Assembly: GCA_016098155.1 (NCBI GenBank)
Contig: JAAAJB010000309.1
Span: 1-41,874, forward strand
Direction: 5' to 3'
DNA from: Actinomortierella ambigua
Taxonomy: Eukaryota > Mortierellomycota > Mortierellomycetes > Mortierellales > Mortierellaceae
DNA: 41,874 nt
In this document: positions 10,001 through 21,890 of the stretch, piece after piece
How the letters are laid out: each line of letters begins with the position of its first letter
Numbering within the stretch: position 1 is the stretch's first letter
Notes under the pieces: model-generated
Databases searched by the model: none
What the model was told of the DNA's origin: nothing
The model's input: only the letters and a program-made list of their open reading frames with translations
Made by a program: the position numbers and the translations under genes

Positions 10001-13000
10001 TGACGGAGTGGGCCAATCTTGTGCAGAATCTCCGAGTAGTTGATCTGAGCAATGACCCACTTGACCAAGGGACCACAGGCCTTACTGGCATGGTTGACCG
10101 TCTCAAAGTTAAACTTGGGGTTGCTGAGGAACTCGCTCTTGATCCTCTCGCGCATCTGCGGTGTCATCATCCGCTCCGTCGAGTAGTTGAGAATGCTCGT
10201 GATAAAGTCTTCACCACGGATGATACCCTGGACCGAGCGCCAGCCATCCAAACGATGACCGAGCATCGTGCACACCGACTCCATGGCCATCTTGACAACC
10301 TCGGGAGGGTTACCCATCGTACGGACCTCAATCAGCTGCGGACGCTTGATCTCACGCACGGCACGCTGAGCTTCCTCGACGGCGGGTTCGGCCCGATCGA
10401 GATCGGCCTTGACGACCGCCGTTCGGCGAGCAATCTCGCGGTTCTGCTGCTCGAGCGCCGCCTGGACCTCGATCGACGTCGCCTTCTTCTTCTCGGCCTC
10501 CTGCTGATCCGCCACCATCTTTTGCAGCTTGTCGTTCGCCTGTCGGTTCTTGGCCTCGAGCTCGTTCTTCTTGATCGCCAGACTCTTGCGCAGCTCTTCC
10601 ACCTTGACCACCGTGTCCTTGAGCTTGTCCAGACCCACATTCAAGTGGCGTTGCTGCTCCTCGAGGTCCTCGCGCTTCTCGTTGAACAGGCGCACGTAGT
10701 GGCTGATAAAGTCCAGGTAGTGGCGCGGCGTCACATACACCTTCTTGCCGTTGCGCTTGCCAAGCTTGGCGTTGATCTCGTACAGCGACTGGTGCACAAA
10801 CACAAACGCGTTCACAATGGCGTGGCGATGGGTCGGGTTCATCGGCAGACCGCGGTACACGGCCGGGAAGTTGGATGGAGGCTGGTACGCCGGACGGTCC
10901 AGGTCCAAGCTCGTCGTAAACTCTTGACCGACCTGGAAGAACGCCTGGTCGGACCAGTCACCGAACCAATCCAGCACACAACGGTTGAACAAGGCCGGCG
11001 ACGTGGCCGCTCGCGATGCCAAACCTTCCTCTGGCGGGTTCATCGTGAAGACCACGTGCAGGTTCTTCATCACCTGCTGCGTGAACCACTTGTAAAGCTC
11101 CTCGCTCGAGTCCAGCATGAGACCGTCGCGCTGCGCACCTTCCTTGCACTGCGTCATCAGCGAAGCATACTCGTCGCCCTCAAACAGACCAGGCACCTCC
11201 GCGTTCGCCAGCAGCGTGTTCATTCGCTCCAGGAAACCAGAGTCGAGCACGTTGGATTCGTCCAAAATGAAGCAAATCTTCTCGCCCTTGCAACCAGCCC
11301 GTCGAAGCACCGTTCGCAAGTCCTCGTCAAAGTCGGCCGCCGTGTACTTGTTGTGCACCTTGATCTGGAACACACTCAAGCCATTCATCCACGCCACGAA
11401 GCGCGACAGCGTCGTCTTACCACTGCCACTCACACCAATCAACAGCATGTGTCCCTGCATCTGACGGAAGACACGATCGATACGAAGGACGTGATCCAAG
11501 ACATCGTTGAACAGCGCCAGCGGCACATCCAGCTCCTCCTCGTAAAAGACCTTGAGACGAGCCTTGGCATACTCACGAAGCTCCTCACGGTCGACGGGGA
11601 CGTAGTACTTGGACAGCCAGTTCGAGTACAGGATCGGGCGGCCCAGGGCCTGCTCGCGGTCAATGTTGGGGAAGTGCTTCATCGCAATCCGGTCAATCTC
11701 GTCATCCGTCCACTTGCGCTCCTCCTCCGTCACCAGACGATCCTGGAACAGGCGAAGGGCCTCATGGGCCCAGACACGGACAAGCCCTTCGAGCGACAGC
11801 GTCTCCATCGGCTTGATCGCCTCAAAGATACCTCTCATCCATCGCGTCAGCTCACGAGGCGAGTAGATGTAGTGCGCCTGCATCGCCGGAACGAAATGCG
11901 ACTGCGAGCACAGGTACAGCTCCACCATCGCCGATGTGAGCGCATCCGAATAGGCTCGGAGCGACGGCACCACCTTGAGCATGGCACGGGAGAAGGTGCT
12001 GTAAATCTGCTTGAGGGAAATCTCACCAGGGTAATCAACCATCACCAGCGGCACGTGGCGCAAGAACCGGTGCGTGAGCGGGATACGGCCCGGATCCGTC
12101 GGCGGGTTACAGGCACCGACAAACTGGATACGCTCCAGCTTGACCCATGCCTTGTCCGACGTTCTCCAGAAACCGCCATACTCCACCAACTGACGCATAA
12201 ACGAAATGACGCGCTGAGTACCGTACTTGTCTGTCGCGGGCAAGTTGATTTCGTCGCAGAAGACGACCAGCCAGCGACCAAGCAGCACCGGCGAGAGAAG
12301 CACGCCGTTGGGTGTCTTTCGGTACTCGCAGTACTGCTCCAGTGTCTTGAGGATCAGCTCGGGCGTCGTCGCACTCGAAAAGTTGAGACCGACCACCTCC
12401 ATCTCAGGCAGCTTGCGGAGCGCGCTAAAGAGCGTCATGGTCTTACCCGAACCAGGAGGACCGCAGAGGATGAGAGGCTTGTGCTCCGAGAGCCACGAGT
12501 ACAGGACCTCCTCGTGACGGACCGTGTCGACCGTCGGGATAACAACATCGGCCTCGGCAACAGTGTGCGTCTCAATCTCGATAATGGGCACCTTGGATTG
12601 CCATGGCACCCACTCGCCCGTGCTGATGTGGACGTCAAAGTCGATGATGGACATGTTGGCCATATTGGGCAGGTCAATCGTCGTGATACCACGGACGTAC
12701 TCGCCAAGCTTGGTACGGAGCTCCAGCTTGGCATCTCCGGCCAAACTCCAAATAGCCGAGAAGATCAGTCGCTTCGAGATGTAATTCTCAAGCTGCTCAC
12801 CAGTCATGGGGAAGTCCGAGTGCTGGATGTTGTACTGGATCACGTTGCGCACGCTCTTGTTCAGAAGCGAGAACAGCGTGTTGAGAACACGCATGACCGT
12901 AAAGTCCATGATGTGATCCAGCGTCTGAGCAAACACGAGTGCCTTGGGAATGATACCGTCAGCAGCAAAGTGAGGCGCAAGGATGCGTGCACAGGACTGC

Positions 13001-16000
13001 TGGGTCTGTAGGACAGGCGACACAGAGCGGTTCTCCTCCGTCTCCACACGGCGAACGCTGACCGTATCGTCCTCCACCTCGTCCAGGGGCACATTGCGGA
13101 GCGTCTCCAGGTAGTGCGAGAAAATCATGGTCTGGTCCACCACCTCGCTACTGTACCAAACCATACCGCAGCGACTGACCGTGGCCAGCGTGGCATACTT
13201 GAGCGTCTCGACCTCAAACATGATGCGGACATTGGGAGGCAGACTCAAACGCTCACCGTTCGGCAGCGTCAACAGCTTGTTGTCGTCCAGCACACTGTTC
13301 AAGTTCTCAACCCATTCGGGATCGACATCACCATCGAAAATGATCCAGTGGCGCTTGGCGCTCTCTCCACGAACATTGTCAACGATCTTGCGCAGAATGT
13401 TTGTAAACAGACCATCGGTCCATTCGCGCGTGGTGGGGTCCAGGGTACCATACAGAGCCTCCTTCGACATGGCCTTGGGGTCAATGACGTACGACTGGCT
13501 CTCGATGCCCTCCACCACCTCCAACGCTGCCAGCAACACCTGCCATGCGTTCGACTTGCCACTGCCCGAGGGTCCGACCATCATGACACCATGGTGAATG
13601 CGCTGAATCTGGTACAGCTGAATAATCTTCTCCAGCCACAGCTCGCTATCCAAAAGACGGCGCTTGACGCAAATGTCATTAATGGCCTTGCGAAGGGCCT
13701 GCAGGCTGACGGGCACATAGTCGACACCAGGGAACACATCCTTGAGCAGACCCATCAAGACTGGGATATCCTCTCCAACAAGCTTCGGCACAACCGTCTC
13801 ACGGATACTCTGGATCAGAATCTCCTGCTCGGGAATCGATTCGGAAATGCGCACCAGCTCGGCACCAATGTCGGCATCGGCGTTCGACCGAATATCCTGT
13901 AGACGATCACGCTTCATGTTACCAGCACTGACCAACACACTCTTCAATGCACGAAGACCGAAATCATAGTGCGACTGCGGCGACAGCTTCTGGTTGCACA
14001 GGTTGAACAACGGAATGACCTTGGAGGCCAAGCTTTCCGCCGTGCGGAAGCCCTGCGACGAGAGCATGACCTGCGCAATCAGCTCACGATCGGGCTTGGT
14101 CATGGCGATGCTGCGGAACAGCTTCTTTAAGTTGTCCGGAAGGTTGGAACGGCCAGCATAGCCAGGGTTCATCGTGATGAAGATGCCCGTGTTCGTGTTC
14201 ACCTTGACGCTCTTGCCCACGAGTTCAATTTCGTGGTTCGGGTTCGTCTTGGCCTCACGCAGACCAAGCTGGATCGTCTGCACCTGCTGCGAGACGGCGG
14301 ACAAAATACGCTCCTCCAGACGGTTGAACTCGTCAAAGCATCCCCAAGCACCGACCTGTGACAGACCGATGAAGATACGGCCCATGGCCTGGAAGTCAAA
14401 GTTCTCGTCACAGCAGAAGACAAGGACGAAGCGACCCAACAGAATACCAAGAGCCTTGACGGACTCGGTCTTTCCAGTTCCTGCAGGGCCAAAGGGTGAA
14501 CCTCCAAGTCGAGACTCGAGCGCCTGCGTGAGGGTGAGGTAGCATCGGTCTGTCAGCGGTGTCTGGACAAGGCGCTCCGTCACACCAAAGTATTCGTAGC
14601 CGTACAAGAACGTGGCGTTGGCCATCGAGATGGTCAGGCACTGCAGAGGATCCTCGTGCGCCGCGTTAAAGTAGAAGCGCATCTGCGACAGCCAGGCAAA
14701 GTCCTTGTTGGACGAGATGTCGCTGCGAATCAGGGCACGAATCACATCCCGCTGGTGAACAAGGTCCGTGATCAGATGCTCACACTTCTTGCGCAGGAGG
14801 GGCGCAAGGTCCTGAAGAACGGTATCGGCCAACATGTTGAGCGCACGCTGAACATACTCCAGAGCATCTCCCTCCAAATTGCGCGTGGTTAGCGCACGTT
14901 CCACCATCGTGGTCCAGGTGATTTGGGATGACAACACAACCAGCTGATCAGGCACCTTGTCGATCCATGCCAAGAACGTTTCCGTGTCAAGAGTTGGGGC
15001 CACGTAAAAGACATTCATCTCCTGCACAGCCTCAGCCAGGATCATGGCGAGCGACATGCGCATCTCCTTCTCGACCAAGGTGAGCCAGTCGTTGATGCGG
15101 GGGTTATCCTTGATCGATACGGGTGTTCGGAACGTGACACTCTCGCCTTCACGGGACGTCATACCGAGGACAGTCGTGACCTCGTCGTTCAGGATGATGC
15201 TGCTGATACCCGCAAACATCTTCTTAAAGTGCTTCTGGATGCGGACAACGTCCTTGCTGTTTCCGATAATCTCGAGCAAGTCCTCGTCACCAACAAAGTA
15301 GAAGCGCGGGAAGGAAGCACGCTCGCGCTCCAGGTACTCTCCAAGAGCCTTCTGAATCTTGCCGAGCAAGTCTGCAAGACGCTCGAGGGACTTTTGGATA
15401 TTGGGAATGTTGAGCACGTCCAGTACAAACGGCGACTTGTACACCTTCTTCATCACCGTCAAGAACTCCGAGTTGATGTTCTGGAAACGCGAGGTCTCGA
15501 CAGGAAGGAGATGCTTGATGTCGTGGCTTCCCGTGAAGATGCCCTCAAGGTAGACCCACTGGCGCTGCACATCGATCCAGACGTCGAACAACACATGCAC
15601 GCGGTTCAGCTTCTCCTCCCAGCCCGAAGCCTCCTCCTCAAAGACCTTGTAGTAAGGCGAAAACTTCATGGCGGACAAAAAGTTGAGGTTCTCGCTGCAC
15701 TTTGCAAAGAGATCGTCCCAACCACGGATGAGACGGCACTTGTTCTGGTAGTTGACCAGGTCGAGCACATAGTTGGACCAGGTCTCGCGCACCTGCTTCA
15801 AGAACTCCTCCAGAGCCATCTCTCCCTGAGCAACAACAATGATGTCGCGGATCAGCGTCTCGTTTCGCTTGAGATCCATGTCCCAAATGTTGCCAACCGT
15901 CATATCCGACAGCGTCATGCGGCCCTCCAGACGAAGCACCTTGAAGAGCTGTCGCCAGTGACGCTCACGAAGAGCCTCTGACTTGAGTTCCGTCAGCAAA

Positions 16001-19000
16001 GGGTTCACCTTGAGGTAGTTGCGCAGCGACTCTTGGACATATTCAAAAGCAGCATATTGGCGCATGCGGTTGGGCATATCCTTGGTCGCATTGACAAGGG
16101 CGTCGAGCTGGTTGCGAATCTTGCGAGGCACCACTGTCGACCAGAGCGTGTCGCGGATCTCGTAAATGGACTGCCAGGTCTTGGCGAGCGAGCTCCAGAC
16201 AGCCTTGAGATCGCGCAACTCTTCCAGGACGGGCTCGAGACGGTCGTTGGTGGTCAGATCCAGGTCGAGCGCCTCCTTGGCACGGCACACCATGTCAAAC
16301 TCCTCCTTGACACGCGAGACACGGCCCTCAAAGATGTTGAGCGTGTTGGTGGCAATGTCGGGCTTGATGCTGCCTTGGACGGGCTTGTTCTTCTCCCAGT
16401 CCTGCAGGATCTCCGTAATCTTTTGCTCAACCAGCTTGTCCTCCGCCACAATCTTCATCTGCAGTCCCGCAATTTGATCCTGGATAGCATTGTTCTTGCG
16501 GCCCAGAATCTCACTGAACGCGCTCCACTCGCCATCAATCTGGTCCACATAAAGCCAATCGTTGGGGAACTGATACCGCTGGCGCTCCAGCGTCTTTTGG
16601 CCCTGGCGGTACAGCTCGACATCGTGCTCCCACTTGGCCACCTTGCGCTTGAGATCCTGCACAAAGGTGATGAACGTCACTGCCTCGCCCGTTGCGTTGC
16701 TGTCCACCGAGTGGAGCTCCAGATCGTAGCGAGCCTTGGACACGGCGCTGTGGAACTCCTTCATGGCGATGCCCATCATGCTGCCAAAGCGGTTGAGGAC
16801 CTCACGTTGCCAAGAGTCGTATTTGGCGTTGACCTTGGACTGGACCTGCTCGTAGTCGATAACAACTGGGCCAAAGGACTGCTCGGTCTCCGAGTTGTCG
16901 AACGTCGAACGCGCCTTCTTGATCTCGAGCAGCAACTGCTGCCACTTGGCCAGGTCGTCGCCCAACAGGTTGAAGATGTACTGTGACTCGAGATCCCACA
17001 GGGACTGATACTGCAGCCAGATCTCGACATAGCCCTTGACTTGCTGCACCTTGGTCTCCACAATCTCATAGGCCTTGGAGAGCGAGTCGTCAGGAATCTT
17101 GGTCAACAGATCCGAATACGTGGTGTCGCGGTCAATCTCCTTGACAGCCAAACCAATCTCGTAACGTGAGCTCTGAATGCGCGTCAGCGTGCAAACAACG
17201 GCGAGCCACTCGTGCAGCTGCGTATACCAGGAGGAACGAGCCTGCTCCACAGGTGGGTCAAGGTACATGACCTGGTTCTTGATGCGAATCTCGTGCACCA
17301 GCACCTTGAGGTTCGGCTTGACGTCATTGGCCTTGGTCAGCGCACCAGCCATCTTGTCGGCCTCGCGAGCACCGCCACGGCGCTTCTTGTTCTTGCCATG
17401 AGGGCCCGCATCACGGGCATCGGCCGTCTCGAGATCCTCGCGCTGGTACTCGGCCACCCAAGCACGGATCGCCTGCTGAAGACGCGCGACGAGCACCGTC
17501 TCCACTCTCGCATCCAGTTGAGCAACCCATCGGTCCAGGTTGGAATACGACTCGAGGTTCAGCCGATCAATCAGCTTTTGGATCTGCTGAAGGATCGCCA
17601 AGAACTTGCTGTGGACAAACGGACAAACGGGCAGCTCGTCAATGAGCTTGTTGATATCGTCGTTGATCGAGATCAAAGCATCCACCTTGTCCTGGAAGAT
17701 CGACACCACACTCGCAAACTCACGCACAAACATCAGGTGGCGTTCGCCTCGGACGTCGACCGTCGCGCCGGGAGGCAGATAAGTTCCACCGCCCATCGCG
17801 TTGGCAAAGTGCTCCCACTTTAGGTTTACGCCCATCGACACCATCTTCTGAGCATCGTTGCGGTAGCCGGCGACCAGCGTCGAGATGTCGCCGTGACGCT
17901 GCACCTTGCTGACCATCTGACTGTAGGTGCGGATGGTCTCCATCAAGCTGACGGCAATCGGGTACACGCGTTTGGCATCTTTGGCGATGAGGCTGACGTT
18001 GTGAGGCACTTGGCACTTGAGCCACAGCAGGTTACGCACCTCCTTGAACAATGTGATGATCTGAGCATCAAAGTTGACGGCGAGCTGAAGAACGTTGCCT
18101 TGGGCGCGGTTGCGGGTGATCTCAAAGAGCGGTCCAGACACAGTGATATCACGGCGCGTGATTTCTGCCATCCATGCTTCGTAGATGGGTCGTGTATCCA
18201 GCTTCTTGCGGAAGCTGCTGCTCTCGCTCTGTAGCTTCTGACCCTCTGCGTACAGCTCCCATCCTTTGCCAAGAACGTCCTCGACGCGCTTCATGTAGGC
18301 CGACAGTTGGCGGTCAATCTGTCGTGCCCAGATGATGGCTCCCGAGATGGGTGGCAGATCGCGCAGCTGCGACATGTAATAGGCGTCCGAGTGACGGTAC
18401 TGCATCTTGAACTTGTCATGAAGCTTACGGATGTCCTCCTTGACTTTATCGATCAGCTGGGTCTGATATTCCTGAATGGCGCCACGAATCTATCATTTGC
18501 GATGTAGCCGAGGGAGCAGGATGTAAGTACTTGGATCGTTTGCACATTTTTCACGCCGATGGCAGCTAAAAAAAATAAAATACAAAAATATGTTACCTTG
18601 GGTCGCACAAACAAGGCGTTGAACTTTGAGAACACGCGGAACATCTCGTTGGCATTCTTGGCAATGCCAAGGCGGTCTCGAAGGCGCGCAATGATCTGGT
18701 TCTCCACGCGGGAGACTCGCTCGTTGTACGAGACTTCTGCAGTGACCCAAATCTCGGTACCCTCTATAATGACGAACAGAAAACAAAAGGAAAAAAAAAA
18801 AGAAATAGACAAGAGGTCAGGAAAGAAAGAATGCCAGAAAGGATCGTTGTGCTTTCGTAAATCACCAACAACTATTGGCTTACCAAGAGAGACATCCAAC
18901 ACATCGACGTTCTTGACGCTCTCATAGGCCAGCTTGACCTCCTCCACAGCATTCACATCGCTGAGGCTGACGCTCTCCGGCTCCTCCAGTTCGAGGGAAT

Positions 19001-21316
19001 CCTTGGACAGACCGCTGGGTTGAGTCATGACCTTCAGAATGGTCTGCTGGAGCTGTTCATGCTGTTTTCTAAAGTTGCGAACAAAGTGAACGCGCTCCTG
19101 CAACTTTGCATGTGCGGGGTTGATCTTGATGGGCATGAACTTTTCGTTACGCCGGCGGGTCACCTCACGCGCCACGTTGGTGAACTCCTTGATGAGATCT
19201 TCCCAGGTCCTGAACACCTCAACAGCGCCTGCGGTCGTACGCTCAAATTCGTCATAGTCCATGTACATCAGTCGTCGGCTGCCCAGGATACGAAGCAATT
19301 GCTCGTTCAGGTCGCGTGAGATGGCCTCCACAAGCGGAAGCGCACGGCGAATGGGGTATGGTCTGGGAAAAGAGAAGTGAGAATAGAGCGACAAGTTTGT
19401 ATGGGGCAGAAGAATATGGCATACTGTCATTTTTTATCAAGATTGGTACGACCAGCACACTTACGACAGCCTCAACTTTTTGTTCAAGTGTCCGAAAATG
19501 AGGACGAGTGATTCGCGGACTTTGTTGGCATCCGTCGCTGACAGGAGCTCGTTCAGTGGGAAGTCCTTCATCAGCTGGTTATATCTGTGGACTAGAAAAC
19601 CAGTTCAGGGGTCGCAAAAATTGCCGGGTTAAAAAGTATGTTCTGCTATCCTCAAACAAGTGTGCGAGTATCCATACTTGCAAAGATCATACATACCCTT
19701 CTCAGTCGCCTCCTTGAGACCCGTGTCGGCGATGAAACTGACAGTCGCATGGAAGCGCTTGGCATACTTGAGAATGTCGAGCGTGAGAACTAGATTGAAA
19801 GAGAGAAAGAAAAGGGAAAACAGAAGAGGAGCCAGATTCAGTCATCTCGAACACTAGACGCAAGAGATCATGACAAGGACAGGTTATTGCGCATGCGAAA
19901 GAGGGGGTAATCATACCGATATGGTCACTCTTCAGCTGCTCGTCAATCTTCTCCAACGCCTTTTCCATGCTGAGCCAAAAGTTGATCTCCTGAATGGCTG
20001 TTCCCGAGGAGGGGTCTCTCGACAGTTTTGTGACCTTTTGGATCTCCTTGATCCAGCCATTGACATCACCCTGGAGCTTGTTGAGGAAAATGGAGTCGCC
20101 GAGATACGTGGACTCGATGGCGTCAACTGTCACGCGTCGGCCCTCTTCACGACACTATTCGGGAAAACATGAATAGAGCTATTCGTTAGTTTTGATTGCG
20201 TATTCCTTTTGCCGAGGGAGCATTGAGGGTGGGGTGGGCATCATGACCGACATTACCTCGTCAACAGCACGCTGGACAACATTGTGGATATTGAGCGAGA
20301 TCTCTGGGATCTCAACATTCTGCTGCAGATGCAACAGCGAAAGCTCGAGTTCGGCAATCTTCTTCTTGGCCATTGGGATGCCTATGAAAGTATAAAATAG
20401 TTGATATCACCTGTTGTGATTAGCTGCACTGACAACTGTTGATGCACCGATGCTGCACGGAGGTGATAAGAAGGAGGCTTACCCATGCTATCGTCCTTGT
20501 CGTCGGCCCTCTTGCTCGAGACTCCTCCCTCGGAGCCGGTCTTTGTACTGACAAAGGCGTTAAAGTAAGGGCTGACTGCATAATGGATGTACGAATGGAG
20601 AGCTTCGTAAGGGTTGGCAAGACCCATGCCGGCATCGTTGGCCCCAGGGCCGGGAAGGTTGATGAACTGGACCTGGCTTTGCAGGGGGCGCGTTGTATCG
20701 ATCGATGGAGCACGCTTGATAAGAGCCAGCGAGGCGACATGGTTCGACTGGTAGGTCAACTCATGGCTGACGGAGTAAGTGAAGCCCAAGGTGCTGTTGA
20801 CTATTGAGAGACAGAGGGGGAGGAGAGAGAGGGAGAGGGGGAAGCGTCATGAGGTTGGGGTGACAAAAAATGCAGGTCAATATCTCTCTTGTTCCTTGTT
20901 TTTGTTTGAGTCAGCTCGTGGGAGAGAGAGAGAGAGAGAGAGCACATGCTCCCTTCTTTTCCTTTCAACCCAACGTGCAACTCTAGTCTCCCGACGCCAT
21001 TGCTAGCTAGCACGGCCACACTATACGCACGCACGCACGCACGCATACATCATCCACACACGCCCACACACATACCATCAATACCAGGCTCAGACTCTTT
21101 GAGGATGTAGAGAGCGGGTGTCTGGGCATCGAGGGCAAAGCGTCGCAGGCGCTCAAGGGTATCGGGGAAGCCAAAGAGTGAAGCATCGAGGTCGGCCTTC
21201 TCGGCACCAAGGACGAACACGAGCAGCTTTTCGAGGTAGATCTTCAGAATATCCATGTCGACGGTAGGTTCGACACCGACAGCCTGAAGACCAAGGTCCT
21301 CATCCATCTGCAACAT
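7033..21316 (-). CDS. DHC1: Cytoplasmic dynein 1 heavy chain
   Basis: Minus-end-directed microtubule motor. Ten exons join in phase: 21076-21316, 20483-20800, 20257-20381, 19917-20154, 19697-19789, 19465-19591, 18884-19362, 18597-18763, 8301-18489 and 7033-8156, giving 4366 aa, the usual size in filamentous fungi. The tail occupies about 1-1350 and the linker follows. P-loops: AAA1 GPAGTGKT (~1930, Walker B CFDEFNRL), AAA2 GPSGSGKS (~2240), AAA3 GPPGSGKT (~2610, Walker B VVFCDEIN) and AAA4 GVSGSGKT (~2950, Walker B FILDESN). The coiled-coil stalk with microtubule-binding tip lies at about 3220-3500. The protein ends soon after AAA6 in an acidic DDDDDD tail, without the long C-terminal domain of animal dyneins. 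The ATG at 21316 (CACCATG) was preferred; an in-frame ATG lies at 21307 and the frame stays open upstream to 21442. A basic KNKKRR insertion sits near residue 963. Confidence 0.96.
20921..20942. repeat. (GA)n microsatellite in dynein intron 1
   Basis: About ten perfect GA units, inside the first intron (20801-21075) of the dynein gene. A similar GA-rich stretch fills much of the last dynein intron (8157-8300, near 8163-8205). Confidence 0.9.
21025..21044. repeat. (ACGC)5 microsatellite in dynein intron 1
   Basis: Five exact ACGC units followed by related CA-rich sequence, close to the 5' splice site of dynein intron 1. Confidence 0.9.
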
Positions 21317-21890
21317 GGTGAGGATAGAGGTGGGGAGGGTGGTTGGTTGGTGGACTGGTTGGTTGGTTGGTGGTTGTTGGGACGGGGGTATTGGGGTATG
21401 GTGTCGAAAGCGAGAAACAGGTTCCTTTCTTGTCTCGCACACGCTCTCTCACACACTCTCTCTCTCTTTAAAAGTCCTTCCTTGGATGCCAAATGATGAT
21501 GCTGGATGGCAAAGAAGGGCGATCGCGAAAAAAGAGAGACACGGGATGGGGGGGGGTGGTGATGAGTGGAAGAAAAAAGCGATGACATCCCTTTTCAGGC
21601 ACACGCTGAAAATGTTTCAGCGGACTGCTTTCTCTCCTCCCTCTCCCAGCAGCGTCTCCTGTCTGCAGTCTGAGCTTCTTTAGGCGCATGCACTCTTGCC
21701 ACCACCACCACCATACCCGCGGTCTGTCTACCCATCGACTCTCTTCTTCTTCTTTCCTTTGCGTTGAGGACGCCTGCATGCGATAAAGCCCCCCCCCCTC
21801 TTCCCATTCCTACATTGCTCCTCGTTCCTCCACTTCTTCCCCCTCCACTCTCATTCTCTTACTTCTCCCGCCCTGCATTGCCTTTCAGTC
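21317..21890. promoter_or_regulatory. Divergent promoter region between dynein heavy chain and VPS15
   Basis: These 574 bp separate two outward-pointing genes and must hold the start regions of both. They contain a GGTT-rich repeat next to the dynein ATG, long CT-rich tracts before the VPS15 ATG (21720-21890), and a run of C at about 21788-21798. No clear TATA box was found. Confidence 0.6.
21339..21379. repeat. Imperfect (GGTT)n repeat in the dynein 5' UTR
   Basis: Repeated GGTTGGTT blocks interrupted by GGTGGACT. On the minus strand this reads as AACC repeats just upstream of the dynein start codon. Confidence 0.8.

Noticed and set aside
9637..13011. A 1124-codon open frame on the plus strand
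   Set aside because: It lies entirely antisense to the dynein motor exon and translates to Arg/Leu/His-rich low-information sequence; it is a by-product of the GC-biased third positions of dynein codons. The plus-strand frame at 7018-8217 is rejected for the same reason.
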